Source: Methanococcoides sp. LMO-2
Lineage (GTDB): Archaea; Halobacteriota; Methanosarcinia; Methanosarcinales; Methanosarcinaceae
Assembly (NCBI RefSeq): GCF_038432375.1
Contig: NZ_JBCAUS010000002.1
Span: 62,001-126,000, forward strand
Length of the DNA stretch: 64,000 nt
Direction of reading: 5' to 3'
In this document: in pieces, positions 35,216 to 44,235 of the stretch
Layout of the letters: the number at the start of each line of letters is the position of its first letter
Numbering within the stretch: position 1 is the first letter of the stretch
Position numbers and translations under genes: made by a program
The notes under the pieces: generated by a model
The model's database searches: none
What the model was told of the DNA's origin: nothing
What the model saw: only the letters and a program-made list of their open reading frames with translations

Positions 35216-35674
35216 TCAGACGAACTCTATTGCTTTTGTCGGGCATGTTACGATGCAGCCGTTGCACATTATCTTGTTCTTGCCAAAACGGCGGCACTGG
35301 TTCACGTTGGAGAGGCGTACAACACCATCTTCCACGCGAAGGATGACATTCTCGCTGGTGGGTGCCTTTCCTGAGCCGGCACCATGTGGGTCTTCGGCAA
35401 CATTTACCGGGCAGGCGACAACACAGTTCCCGCATCCGATGCATTTGTCCTCGTGAACGATCATTCCGGATTCCGAGGCCTCGCCTGCAGGTTTGATCAT
35501 TCCCGAGAGCTTCTCGTAGTTTTCCTTAAATTTGTCCTTTTTCAGGGGCGGACAGTCATCGACCGTAACCTCTCTTGAAAGGAGGGCGGCTGCAAAGGCC
35601 ATGCATGAGGCCTTTCCACATTCCTTGCAGTTGGTCTTTGGGAGAAGCTGGTATATCTCCAGTGCATTTGTCAT
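35216..35674 (-). CDS. Ferredoxin-like subunit of the fwdBD cluster
   Basis: The 152-residue protein has an N-terminal Fe-S domain of the NCKECGKASCMAFA...DCPP type, like that in corrinoid Fe-S proteins and Rnf/ACS partners. A ferredoxin-like part follows with CIGCGNCVVACPV and a final CNGCIVTCPTKAI. It is cytoplasmic. Being the first gene before fwdB and fwdD, it probably serves as electron carrier to formylmethanofuran dehydrogenase; FwdG/FwdF-type roles are inferred. The start has an AGGTGA site 5-6 bases upstream. Confidence 0.8.
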   Translation of the reverse strand: MTNALEIYQLLPKTNCKECGKASCMAFAAALLSREVTVDDCPPLKKDKFKENYEKLSGMIKPAGEASESGMIVHEDKCIGCGNCVVACPVNVAEDPHGAGSGKAPTSENVILRVEDGVVRLSNVNQCRRFGKNKIMCNGCIVTCPTKAIEFV

Positions 35675-35729
35675 AGGTTCACCTGATCAAATAGTCTAAT
35701 ATCAATAAAATATCAGGGAAGATGTGGAT

Positions 35730-36038
35730 TTAATCTTCCTTTTTATCTTCTTCCTGATCTTCCTTTCTGAAGAAAAGGTCACAATGGCATGATCCGTCAG
35801 ATTCGATCTCGTCCTTGTGGTATATGCAGGGACATACTATCTTTTTGTCCTCGATCTCGTCTCCTGTTACTATCCTGCAGGGACAATAGTTCTTTCCGTG
35901 AGTATCCTTGTTCTTTGCTATTCCTTCCAGTACAAGGTCCCTCATCTCTTCATCAGGGTTAAGCATGTATCCTGCTTTATCTGCATACTTTGATGTCCAT
36001 GCATGTACATCTTCTTTTGTTGTCTTTTTTTCACTCAT
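35730..36038 (-). CDS. Ferredoxin:thioredoxin reductase catalytic (beta) subunit
   Basis: The 102-residue protein has the hallmark cysteines of the FTR catalytic subunit: YCPCRIVTG, then VCPCIYHKDEI, then a final SCHCDLFF. These bind the [4Fe-4S] cluster next to the redox-active disulfide and hold the conserved histidine. It reduces thioredoxin with electrons from ferredoxin. The thioredoxin gene lies 32 bases upstream in the same operon. The start is ATG 36038; a GTG nine bases earlier is less likely. There is no separate variable subunit, as in other archaeal FTRs. Confidence 0.92.
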   Translation of the reverse strand: MSEKKTTKEDVHAWTSKYADKAGYMLNPDEEMRDLVLEGIAKNKDTHGKNYCPCRIVTGDEIEDKKIVCPCIYHKDEIESDGSCHCDLFFRKEDQEEDKKED

Positions 36039-36070
36039 TATTCTCACTCTGAATCGGGACTTCTGATCCG

Positions 36071-36478
36071 TTATTCCAAAAGGGTTTCAAGTTTTTCTTT
36101 CAGTTTCTCTTCTTCTGCAAATCCAACCACGTTTGTGATCATTTCCCCACCCCTGAAGAATAAAAGTGTTGGCACTCCAATGATCTTGAACTGCTTTCCA
36201 ATTTCCGGTGAGTTCTTCAGGTTCACTTTTATGAACTTGATCTTCCCGTCGTATTCTGCAGCTACCTTTTCAAATATTGGTGCCATTTTTTTGCATGGGG
36301 GGCATGTTTTTGTGAAACAGTCCACCACAACAGGCATCCCGGAGCTGACAACTTCACTTTCAAATGCTGCTGTGTTGATCTCGTAGAGGTTCGTACCCAG
36401 TTCTTCTACTACAGGTTCACTGGTTCTGGTTTCTTTTCCTTTTCCGAACAGGTTGCTGATAATATCTCCCAATCCCAT
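36071..36478 (-). CDS. Thioredoxin, N-terminally extended
   Basis: The 135-residue protein has a thioredoxin fold with active site CFTKTCPPCKKMAP (CPPC rather than CGPC), followed by KVNLKNSPEIGKQFKIIGVPTLLFF with the cis-proline. A basic and Gly-rich N-terminal 20 residues (GLGDIISNLFGKGKE) come first, as in some methanogen thioredoxins. It probably transfers electrons from the adjacent ferredoxin:thioredoxin reductase to disulfide targets. It is the first gene of the two-gene operon. Confidence 0.92.
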   Translation of the reverse strand: MGLGDIISNLFGKGKETRTSEPVVEELGTNLYEINTAAFESEVVSSGMPVVVDCFTKTCPPCKKMAPIFEKVAAEYDGKIKFIKVNLKNSPEIGKQFKIIGVPTLLFFRGGEMITNVVGFAEEEKLKEKLETLLE

Positions 36479-36847
36479 ATATTACACCTTCTTGCTACAG
36501 ATCTTGTTTTGAATCAAAGTTGTCTTTCAAATAAGTTTGTTCACAACGCCTGATATTGCTCCCAATGTCTATTGAAATTTCATTATTTGTGCTACAAGTT
36601 ACAAATAAAGCATATCTGAAAGTACATAGCTATTTCGATATGGGCCTGTCAGGGACCATGACATCAAGTAGCAGGCGATCTATCTACTTTTAAAGAAATC
36701 TATAAGTTGTTTATGTAGTTATTCCATCATAAACGTAACTACATATTGCTTCTCCCTTTGTACATATTATTTTTATCATCCATAAAAAAGTTTATAACAG
36801 TTAATGCCATATCGTAATAGGACTCAAATATTGATACACTTGATTAT
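36479..36847. promoter_or_regulatory. Divergent promoter region with a 9-bp dyad
   Basis: This 369-base gap between thioredoxin and the sensor kinase has no gene. ATGTAGTTA (36713-36721) and TAACTACAT (36736-36744) form a perfect inverted repeat with 14 bases between, about 105 bases upstream of the kinase ATG. A+T-rich TATA-like stretches follow. The dyad may be an operator. Confidence 0.4.
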
Positions 36848-38851
36848 ATGGGAGAGAGGCGGACGTCACAGGGAAAAACAAATTATATTGACACTGTTCT
36901 GGATTCGATCATGTCAGGCGTTGTGGTCATTGACAACGAGGATCACGTTATCGTTGATGTTAATGAGACAGCGGCCAGCATGATCGGCCTGCCAAAAGAT
37001 GCTATTATTGGAAACGTCTGCCATAAGTTCATCTGCCCGGCTGAAGCCGGATATTGTCCTGTTTCCCATCCTGACAAGGTTATGGACAGATCGGAATGCT
37101 TGCTTTTAAATAAAGATCATGGGCCTGTACCTATACTTAAGACTGTTAAAAAGGTTGAGATGAATGGCCGTTTGTGCCTTATAGAGAGCTTTATTGATAT
37201 CTCAAACCGAAAAAAGGCAGAGGAAGAGCTTTTCGTAAAAGGGAAGGCCATCGATTCATCGATCAATGCCATGGCTCTTGCTGATCTTGATGCCAATCTT
37301 ACCTATGTAAATCCTTCTTTCCTCAGGCTGTGGGGATATGATGATGAAAAAGAGGTCCTTGGAATTTCCTCCATGGGATTATGGCAGGATGAAAGGAAAG
37401 CAGAGGACGTAAAGAGGGCTTTGCTCTCCGAAGGAAGCTGGATCGGGGAACTGGAGGGTAAACGGAAGGATGGGACTAACTTTTCAGTAACACTTTCTGC
37501 AAACATTGTTTCCGATGAGAACGAGAATCCTGTATGCATGATGTCCTCTTTTGTAGATGTCTCTGAGCTCAAAAAAGCAAATTTACACATCAAGCGAAAG
37601 CTCGAAATTGAAAAGACCATTGCTTCCATTGCTTCCATGTTCATAGGTCCCAAAGATATCGATAAGACCATTGATCTTGCTCTTGAGAATATCTGTGAAC
37701 TATGCGGGTGCAGCAGGAGCTATATCTTCAGGTTCAGCAGTGACGGGAAAAGCATGAGCAATACTCATGAGTACTGCCCAGATGGTGTTTCTCCGCAAAA
37801 GGCCAACCTTCAGGAGATGCCACTGGAGCTGTTCCCCTGGTGGATGAGTAAACTGCATGGTGGGTTTTCGATCCATATCAAAGATGTCTCAATGATGCCT
37901 GAGGAAGCATCTGCAGAAAAGTCCATCCTTGAGATGCAGGGTATAAGGTCACTGATAGTCCTGCCTTTCTACATGAACAGTGAACTTACAGGTTTCCTTG
38001 GCATGGACAATGTGGTAAAGACAGGAGAATGGGAAGATGAGGATATCAACATCCTTTCTTTACTGTCCCAGATAATCGGGGCAGCCTTTGAATGCAGGAA
38101 TGCTGAAGATGCCCTGATAAATGCTAAGCTTACAGCTGAGGAAGCTAATCTTGCAAAGACCGAGTTCATTGCAAACATGAATCATGAGCTGAGAACACCT
38201 CTCAATTCAATCATCGGTTTCTCGGATGTGCTTTATGGTGAGAACTTTGGTGCTTTGAACAAGACCCAGAAAAAGTACCTATCCAATGTAATTATTAACG
38301 GCAAACATCTTCTGGGTATCATCAATGATCTTCTTGACCTTTCAAAGATCGAGGCCGGGAAGATGCAACTGTTCCCTGAGGAATTCGTTGTTACTGATGC
38401 TATCAATGGTATCAGGGCCACAATGATGCCTCTTGCACAAAAGAAGGACATCGACCTGATATGCAATATCGATATTGAGCATCCCCTTATTGTGGCGGAT
38501 GCATTAAAGTTCAAGCAGATCCTCTATAATCTTGTGAGCAATGCTATCAAATTCACGGATAATGGTGGCTCTGTGACCATCGGCGTGGACAGGTCCAACG
38601 AGCTGATATCTGTTTTTGTGGAAGATACAGGTATGGGTATCTCACAAAAGGACCTGGGCAAACTGTTCGATCCTTTCAGCCAGGTGGATGCATCGTCATC
38701 AAGGGTACACGGTGGCACAGGTCTTGGCCTTGCTCTTGTGAAGAACTTTGTCGAGATGCATGGTGGGGAGGTACGGGTTGAAAGTGAGGTTGGAAAGGGT
38801 AGCAGGTTCACTTTTACGATGCCTGCAGATTATAGCATCAAGTTGCAGTGA
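36848..38851 (+). CDS. Soluble PAS-PAS-GAF sensor histidine kinase
   Basis: The 667-residue kinase has no membrane helix, so it senses within the cytoplasm. The first PAS domain (about 10-130) has an unusual cysteine cluster ([15 protein letters not shown]), possibly for a metal or redox signal. A second PAS domain (about 135-245) contains [16 protein letters not shown] domain (about 255-415) follows. HisKA has the phospho-acceptor His in [18 protein letters not shown], and HATPase_c has the N box [23 protein letters not shown] and GGTGLGLAL. There is no receiver domain and no response-regulator gene beside it, which is common in Methanosarcinales. Confidence 0.93.
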   Translation: MGERRTSQGKTNYIDTVLDSIMSGVVVIDNEDHVIVDVNETAASMIGLPKDAIIGNVCHKFICPAEAGYCPVSHPDKVMDRSECLLLNKDHGPVPILKTVKKVEMNGRLCLIESFIDISNRKKAEEELFVKGKAIDSSINAMALADLDANLTYVNPSFLRLWGYDDEKEVLGISSMGLWQDERKAEDVKRALLSEGSWIGELEGKRKDGTNFSVTLSANIVSDENENPVCMMSSFVDVSELKKANLHIKRKLEIEKTIASIASMFIGPKDIDKTIDLALENICELCGCSRSYIFRFSSDGKSMSNTHEYCPDGVSPQKANLQEMPLELFPWWMSKLHGGFSIHIKDVSMMPEEASAEKSILEMQGIRSLIVLPFYMNSELTGFLGMDNVVKTGEWEDEDINILSLLSQIIGAAFECRNAEDALINAKLTAEEANLAKTEFIANMNHELRTPLNSIIGFSDVLYGENFGALNKTQKKYLSNVIINGKHLLGIINDLLDLSKIEAGKMQLFPEEFVVTDAINGIRATMMPLAQKKDIDLICNIDIEHPLIVADALKFKQILYNLVSNAIKFTDNGGSVTIGVDRSNELISVFVEDTGMGISQKDLGKLFDPFSQVDASSSRVHGGTGLGLALVKNFVEMHGGEVRVESEVGKGSRFTFTMPADYSIKLQ

Positions 38852-38979
38852 GCTTTGTTTTTCATATGTGCTGCAAATCCGCAGAAAGCAAAGGACTTTT
38901 TTAAGAATTTGCATAAATTCCTGTTATCTTATGCAATCTGTTTCATTTAAATAATATCAGATATTACAAAGTGACCATC

Positions 38980-39180
38980 ATGTCACAGAGCAATATCTCC
39001 AGAAGACAGGCACAGTATGCAGGCTACATCTTTTTCGTTCTTGCTTTCGTAGCAGTGGGCTTCCCTCTTATGGTTCCACTCGGCTTTAAGATGCTTATCC
39101 TTGTACCAGCCGCTTTTGCAATTGGAATGGTGGGCTTCTGGCTCGGCGGTTTCATCCATAAGAAGATGCAGGAAGAGTAA
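38980..39180 (+). CDS. Small two-helix membrane protein
   Basis: The 66-residue protein has a short polar N-terminus (MSQSNISRRQAQ), then two membrane helices (AGYIFFVLAFVAVGFPLMV and LILVPAAFAIGMVGFWLGGF) and a basic end, HKKMQEE. I do not recognise it. I take ATG 38980 as start; a GTG three codons earlier overlaps the weak ribosome binding site. It lies about 130 bases after the sensor kinase on the same strand and may be a separate unit. Confidence 0.6.
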   Translation: MSQSNISRRQAQYAGYIFFVLAFVAVGFPLMVPLGFKMLILVPAAFAIGMVGFWLGGFIHKKMQEE

Positions 39181-39250
39181 GTTCAGAGCTTATACTTACT
39201 CATTTGATATTTCTATCTTCTATTCTTAATACCCGGTATACGAAAAAAGA

Positions 39251-39646
39251 TCAGATGATCTCAGGCTCATCCAGTTCAACATCAAGTACCGGCAGGTCTA
39301 TAGGCTCCCCGTCGGCATTGTAACACTGCCAGCTGTTCTCATCATAGGGTGCCCCCACAATGATATGATAACTTCCGGTCTTCCCGAAAAGCCGGAGGTC
39401 TGCCTTTGAAGGTGTTATGATGGGGCCCGGGTGGCTGTGTATAGATCCCACGGATGAGACATTTGGCATCATGAAGAGCTTGATGACAGCGTTCTGGTCA
39501 CTGGATTCGGTTCCGGGAAGAATGAGGACCTCAGTGATCACATCTTCTTCTGCCTGAAGCAGGCCGGCAAACTCATTGGGGGCCGAGGCCTTGCTGACAC
39601 CCAGGATGAATTCCAGCGTTTCACGTGCAATGCCTTTGACTTTCAT
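39251..39646 (-). CDS. JAB/MPN-domain metalloprotein (JAMM family)
   Basis: The 131-residue protein is a bare JAB domain. The JAMM zinc motif is visible as the upstream Glu in NEFAGLL, then GSIHSHPGPIITPSKADLRLF with the HxH...D ligands. Family members cleave isopeptide or thiocarboxylate-linked small ubiquitin-like modifiers (SAMPs) or act in sulfur-carrier processing. Here it is probably an archaeal desampylase-like enzyme, but this is inference. The start is ATG 39646; longer readings invade the DUF92 gene. It lies 40 bases after that gene and is probably co-transcribed. Confidence 0.85.
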   Translation of the reverse strand: MKVKGIARETLEFILGVSKASAPNEFAGLLQAEEDVITEVLILPGTESSDQNAVIKLFMMPNVSSVGSIHSHPGPIITPSKADLRLFGKTGSYHIIVGAPYDENSWQCYNADGEPIDLPVLDVELDEPEII

Positions 39647-39686
39647 AATAAGAAATTGTTTTGGAAGATAATATAGTTTTGCAGGA

Positions 39687-41099
39687 TCAGAAGAACAGCA
39701 GGTAAAGTCCTGCGGATACAACGGCACCTGCGAAGGTGGCCACGAAGTTGACACCACTGTTGGTCAGCACTCCCCTGCTCTGCAGGGTGGCACCCAGAAG
39801 GCTGTCGAAGTTCGTTCCCAGGAATCCTCCTGCGATTGTTATGGCCAGGGCTGCGGTGATGTTGTCCACCATTCCGAAGGCCACTGCAAGGATGGCGATG
39901 ACAGCTGATCCGCCTATGCAGGACAGCTCACCAAGCAGGGTAACTCCGCCGTCAACACCTGTCTTTACAGGTTTTAGGGTGGTTATCATCCTTGGTTTCT
40001 GGTTGGACGTGGTTCCGATCTCGCTGGCAAGGGTGTCTCCTGCAGCGGTTGCTACGGTACCGAGATATGCGAAGATGATCAGCTCGCCGTATTGAGGATA
40101 GATCCCGTATGCTATTGCCAGAATGAGCGCGGCTGTGCTGTTACTGAAAACGTTCTCGTAGGTCCTGACACCGCCTTTTCCTTCTGCGATCCCCATGGCT
40201 TCCTTCATCTTGTACTTGTATCTGGTGAATGCGCCTCCGAGGATGAAGAATGTCAGGAGCAGGACGAACCAGTAGATATTGCTGAATGCTATGATGAGGA
40301 CACCGATGAGGGTGGCGCTCAGGGTTGCGGATATGTCTGCGATCTTTGCATAGTAGGCAAGGTAGCCCAGAAGCAGTGCGAACCCAAAGGCTAATATGAT
40401 CTGCTGAGCCGGTATGGAATATCCGAAGCAGACGAAGAGCCACATTGCCATTCCGGCTCCAAGCGGGATGGATATGTTCTCATCTATCTTCGATGGTATG
40501 GATTCGAAAAGCGCGGCTGTTATTGAACCGATCACGGCTACGAAGAATACAAGGTTGTAGGATATGCCGGAGTCCTGCCAGTAGACGATCCAGGCGCCGG
40601 CCAATGATGCGACGATAATGCCTGAGACAAGCATTGAGATGCTTGATGGAATGAGGTTCAGACTATGGGGGTCGTCCTGGTACTTCTTGGAAGGATACTC
40701 GTTGTTCGTGAGATGAATGTACTTCGATTTCATGTGACAGCGGACGATGGTAGCAACTCCCAGCCCCATGGTTGCTATGCTGACTGTCTGGCCTATCACG
40801 AAGAGCGGATAGGTGGCAGAGAAGAAGTTCAGTACGAAACTTACCAGAAGCAGGATAAAGATGGATACCACCAGATACTGTGGCGATCGGATCTTCAGCA
40901 TGGGTTCAAAACCCCGTAACATGTGGGGCCTGTCCTCAAGGTACCTGAGTGCTATAAGCAGGCCGAAGAACAGTGCGATAAGGACCTCCCAGCTTACGAA
41001 GGGGAACAGCAAAAACAGGAACATGAAGGCAAAGGATAGTATCAACTGCCCGTGTGCCTGTGGTTCAGCTTCTGTGATGTGATCCGGTATCAGTTTCAT
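39687..41099 (-). CDS. DUF92-family integral membrane protein
   Basis: The 470-residue protein has about 12-14 hydrophobic helices. The C-terminal half carries the DUF92 signature (TVATAAGDTLASEIGTTS, TGVDGGVTLLGELSCIGGSA, GTNFDSLLGATLQ). The N-terminal half resembles polyprenol/CDP-diglyceride kinase-type membrane domains. Plant DUF92 relatives (VTE6) phosphorylate phytyl phosphate, so a role in isoprenoid phosphate metabolism for archaeal lipids is a reasonable guess. It leads an operon with the JAB protein. Confidence 0.82.
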   Translation of the reverse strand: MKLIPDHITEAEPQAHGQLILSFAFMFLFLLFPFVSWEVLIALFFGLLIALRYLEDRPHMLRGFEPMLKIRSPQYLVVSIFILLLVSFVLNFFSATYPLFVIGQTVSIATMGLGVATIVRCHMKSKYIHLTNNEYPSKKYQDDPHSLNLIPSSISMLVSGIIVASLAGAWIVYWQDSGISYNLVFFVAVIGSITAALFESIPSKIDENISIPLGAGMAMWLFVCFGYSIPAQQIILAFGFALLLGYLAYYAKIADISATLSATLIGVLIIAFSNIYWFVLLLTFFILGGAFTRYKYKMKEAMGIAEGKGGVRTYENVFSNSTAALILAIAYGIYPQYGELIIFAYLGTVATAAGDTLASEIGTTSNQKPRMITTLKPVKTGVDGGVTLLGELSCIGGSAVIAILAVAFGMVDNITAALAITIAGGFLGTNFDSLLGATLQSRGVLTNSGVNFVATFAGAVVSAGLYLLFF

Positions 41100-41151
41100 A
41101 GTCCCCGTTTTTCAGTTTATATATTTCTTGAGTTCCTTAAGCTTTATTCAT

Positions 41152-41901
41152 TTATATATGTTCTGAAATATTAAGACCCATTTCCTCATCCAGATAGTTG
41201 AATACCTCCACAAGGTCATCATACCTCTCCCTGGCATAATCATCGAGTGGAGTCGGCATGTTGTTAACGATCACAAGCTCACCGCCATGATCAAGGGTAT
41301 ACAACGGAAGCGTAGCCGCCGGCTGGACCACCAGTGTTGACCCAAGCACAATGATCAGGTCCGCCTTCGAGCTCTCCTCAATGGCCTTCTCGATCACATC
41401 ATGCTCAAGCATCTCCCCATAGAACACAACATCCGGCTTGATCAGCCCCCCGCACTCATTGCACATGGGAACCTCCTCCTTCTCAAGAAGCCCCACAACA
41501 TCCTCAAAGGAATACTTCTTCCCGCACGCAAGACACGTATGCTTCGCCGGAGACCCGTGAACCTCAATAACGTTCTCAGACCCCGCCCTCTGGTGCAACA
41601 TATCGATGTTCTGCGTGATCACCGCCTTAACGATCCCTCTCCTTTCAAGCTCTGCCAGGGCCTTATGGATGATGTTCGGCTCCTTCCTCTCAAGATCATA
41701 TATCAGTTCCCTGGAATGCGTATAAAAATATGAAGGGTCCTCGTGGAAGTAGTCTATCGAAAAGATGAGGTCCGCATCAAACTTGTTGTAGATCCCGTCC
41801 TTCCCCCGGAAGTCCGGTATGCCTGAAAGCGTGGATATCCCTGCTCCGGTTAGGATGACGCAGTATTTTGAGTTTTGGAGGAGGGTTAGGAGTTCTTGCA
41901 T
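41152..41901 (-). CDS. Sir2-family NAD-dependent protein deacylase
   Basis: The 249-residue enzyme has the sirtuin core: VILTGAGISTLSGIPDFRG near residue 15, ITQNIDMLHQRAG, the catalytic histidine in EVHGSPAKHTC, and a zinc module of four cysteines (CLACGKKY and CNECGGLIKPDVVFYGE). LGSTLVVQPAATLP completes the NAD pocket. It should remove acyl groups from protein lysines, with Alba or metabolic enzymes as usual archaeal targets. It lies alone and its composition is core-like, unlike the A+T-rich island that starts just downstream on the other strand. Confidence 0.94.
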   Translation of the reverse strand: MQELLTLLQNSKYCVILTGAGISTLSGIPDFRGKDGIYNKFDADLIFSIDYFHEDPSYFYTHSRELIYDLERKEPNIIHKALAELERRGIVKAVITQNIDMLHQRAGSENVIEVHGSPAKHTCLACGKKYSFEDVVGLLEKEEVPMCNECGGLIKPDVVFYGEMLEHDVIEKAIEESSKADLIIVLGSTLVVQPAATLPLYTLDHGGELVIVNNMPTPLDDYARERYDDLVEVFNYLDEEMGLNISEHI

Positions 41902-42048
41902 GAGTTAAGGTGGGGTGGTTATGGTACTTATAGGGGGAGGTGGGATGAATGATTTACTTTTGTTGTTTTGTATAGAGAAGGTTATGATATTTATTTAATA
42001 AATAAATTAAAGAACCTTGTAACCATATATTTACAGGGGGTAAAGATA

Positions 42049-42846
42049 ATGCCATTTGAACCTAGGTTATGGGATTCAAATTTAATTACAAGAATCGATA
42101 AATTCCTCAACACTATAAATATTGATGAATGGTATAAGAAGTATGATTGGAATAATGATTCTTGGAATAATGGTTTTCCTGATATTTTCGAACTTGAAAT
42201 GATCATTGGTGAGGCAGTTAAAAATAAATCTTTAACTGTAAACCACATTATAAAAGTAGCTAAGTGGGGAGGCAACAACCGTAGAATTGAATGTGATGGT
42301 ACTATAGATGTGCCGATTTATGATGGACATAATATCGCAAAGTGGGTTGAAGAGGAGCCGGAAAGATACATTGATGATATTTGTTCTCACATCAAGTACT
42401 TTGGACCAACGTATGGGAGTAAATTGCTTCGTTTTGCTCTTCCTTCTGAATATGGTGCAATTGATACAAGACTTGTTAGGGTTTTTGGGAGTTGTGATGA
42501 TTTTAAGAACTGCATTAATTTATTGAACCTTAAAGCGTCTCATCAAAATAAAGAGAAGCGATGGTCTATTGCTAAAAATAAATCCCAATGGCCAAGTGAA
42601 TACGGAACTTGGATTAATGTCTTAAGATACATTGCAAAACAAATGAATGAAAATGATGTGAATTGTCCACATCCAGACTGTTTTGTTGAGACAAAACTGC
42701 GTGATAATGGTTTATGGTGTTGTGCAGATGTCGAGATGGCTCTTTTTTCCTATGCCAGTTATTTTATTAAAACTAAAAATAAGGGGTCTGCAAATGGATG
42801 TGCTTACGAATCAACAAGAAAAAATTACTCATTATCTAATTACTGA
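42049..42846 (+). CDS. OGG/HhH-like hypothetical protein, island gene 1
   Basis: I recognise this 265-residue protein only loosely. It is helical and aromatic-rich. A segment KYFGPTYGSKLLRFALPSEY followed by GAIDTRLVRVFG resembles the region of OGG-type helix-hairpin-helix glycosylases where a lysine precedes an aspartate-containing helix. The end has CPHPDC and WCCADVEMALFSYAS. There is no signal peptide. The start ATG 42049 has a strong GGGGGT ribosome binding site 8 bases upstream. Its last 53 bases overlap the next gene, so translation is coupled. Codon use is A/T-ending. Base-excision or DNA-binding function is an inference. Confidence 0.65.
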   Translation: MPFEPRLWDSNLITRIDKFLNTINIDEWYKKYDWNNDSWNNGFPDIFELEMIIGEAVKNKSLTVNHIIKVAKWGGNNRRIECDGTIDVPIYDGHNIAKWVEEEPERYIDDICSHIKYFGPTYGSKLLRFALPSEYGAIDTRLVRVFGSCDDFKNCINLLNLKASHQNKEKRWSIAKNKSQWPSEYGTWINVLRYIAKQMNENDVNCPHPDCFVETKLRDNGLWCCADVEMALFSYASYFIKTKNKGSANGCAYESTRKNYSLSNY

Positions 42847-43555
42847 AGGGAAATTTTTTTGGGATAATGATGAAATTGATAATTTCACGAATGACCCAGA
42901 AGCAGATAAATTAGTGAAAAATATTTATGATTTTCCTCATGCATTTGTGCTTGCTGCTGTAATGGATAGAGGAATTGATGCGGAAAGAGCTTGGGCAATA
43001 CCCTACGAAATTTCAATTAAAATTGGGAATTTCGATTTCTCTAATCTTAGAAATCTATCTTTAATGGATATTGAGAAACTTTTTAATGATAACAAACTGC
43101 ATCGTTATAATAATAAAATGGCAGACTGCTTTTTCAGTGCAGTGCAAAAAATTGATACTGATTATGAGGGTGATGCATCAAAAATTTGGGATGCAAATCC
43201 AAAAAGCGCTATAGTAGTTAGACGTTTTCTTGAATTCAAGGGTATAGGTGTCAAAATTGCAACAATGGCGACTAATATGCTTGCAAGAGATTTCAAGATT
43301 CCGATGGCTGATTGTAATGGCATCGACATATCTCCAGATGTTCAGACAAAAAGGGTGTTTAAAAGAATTGGTCTCATTAGGAAGAATTCTAGTGATGAAG
43401 AATTACTTTATTCTGCCAGAGCTATTTACCCTTAGTATCCTGGAATTATGGATTATCCTTCTTGGAAAATCGGTAGGGATTTTTGTAGACCAAAAAATCC
43501 ATATTGTAAATCTTGTCCATTGAATGGGTGCTGTCCAAAAATAATTGAATTGTAA
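42794..43555 (+). CDS. Endonuclease III-like DNA glycosylase with in-frame TAG (candidate pyrrolysine)
   Basis: From ATG 42794 (AAGGGG upstream) 213 codons run to TAG at 43433-43435, then 39 more codons continue in phase to TAA at 43553. Before the TAG lies an HhH glycosylase core: FKGIGVKIATMATN (148-161), with a lysine (154) where endonuclease III has its catalytic Lys, and SPDVQTKRVFKRIGL with an aspartate (182) in the catalytic-Asp position. After the TAG comes WKIGRDFCRPKNPYCKSCPL, then NGCC. This is the exact C-x6-C-x2-C-x5-C [4Fe-4S] loop of that family (C231, C238, C241, C247). Termination at TAG would remove the whole cluster. I infer amber decoding as pyrrolysine, giving 253 residues; a nonsense mutation is the alternative. 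Confidence 0.8.
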
Positions 43556-43576
43556 TCCTGTAATTGTGGTGATATT

Positions 43577-44212
43577 GTGACTAATTCAGATGATAAGATA
43601 CTGATAATTGGATCCTGCACGAGTTCAAAAAAGTATTCCCCACTTAACGAAGCAACTGAGGATGAACTGGATGATCCCATTTTAAGAAAGCAGAAAGAAG
43701 AGGAACTAAACAGATACACAGTTGATGCACTTGATATGTATCAGGGAAAGCAGCACACATTAACATGTGAAGCATTCAAATTGTTGCAAGAACAAGGCAA
43801 AAATGTTGATTTCTGGATTATTTCTGCTGGATATGGTCTTATAAAATATGATACAAAAATTATTCCTTATGATGTGACTTTTGCTCAAAAAAGCAGGAAA
43901 TACGTAAAAAGTAGAGGAAAACTACTCAACATTCCCGATGATTTTGACAAATTGATAAAACACTACGATAAAGTAATTTTGCTTCTGGGAAAAGAATACC
44001 TTCTATCACTTGATTTTCCGCGGCCTATTGATGAAAATGTTGAAATAATAGCCATGGGGGGAAAGGAAACTAAAAAGTTGCTTCCAGACCAAAAGAACAT
44101 TCATTTTATCCCTGCTGGAAAGGAGGAAGGGAAAAAGTATGGTGCAGCATTGATTTACCTGAAAGGTGTTATTCTCAAAAAGATGGTTGAAGAACACCAA
44201 TTTGATCTTTAA
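43577..44212 (+). CDS. DUF6884/YaaA-like protein, island gene 3
   Basis: The 211-residue soluble protein starts at GTG 43577 with GGTGAT close upstream. It has CTSSKKYSPLNEA near the N-terminus, a helix with MYQGKQHTLTCEAFKLLQEQ, then WIISAGYGLIKYDTKIIPYD. The C/S-x-SKK start plus the ISAGYGL...PYD pattern is what I associate with DUF6884 and YaaA-related proteins, some of which occur with DNA-modifying systems or respond to oxidative DNA damage. The function here is unknown. It lies 21 bases after the glycosylase gene and 23 before the GIY-YIG gene, so the four genes look like one operon. Confidence 0.65.
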   Translation: MTNSDDKILIIGSCTSSKKYSPLNEATEDELDDPILRKQKEEELNRYTVDALDMYQGKQHTLTCEAFKLLQEQGKNVDFWIISAGYGLIKYDTKIIPYDVTFAQKSRKYVKSRGKLLNIPDDFDKLIKHYDKVILLLGKEYLLSLDFPRPIDENVEIIAMGGKETKKLLPDQKNIHFIPAGKEEGKKYGAALIYLKGVILKKMVEEHQFDL

Positions 44213-44235
44213 ATTTGATATTCGAAGGTGTTTAT

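Noticed and set aside
40092-41082. Plus-strand frames inside the DUF92 gene
   Set aside because: They are antisense shadows of a clear multi-helix membrane protein.
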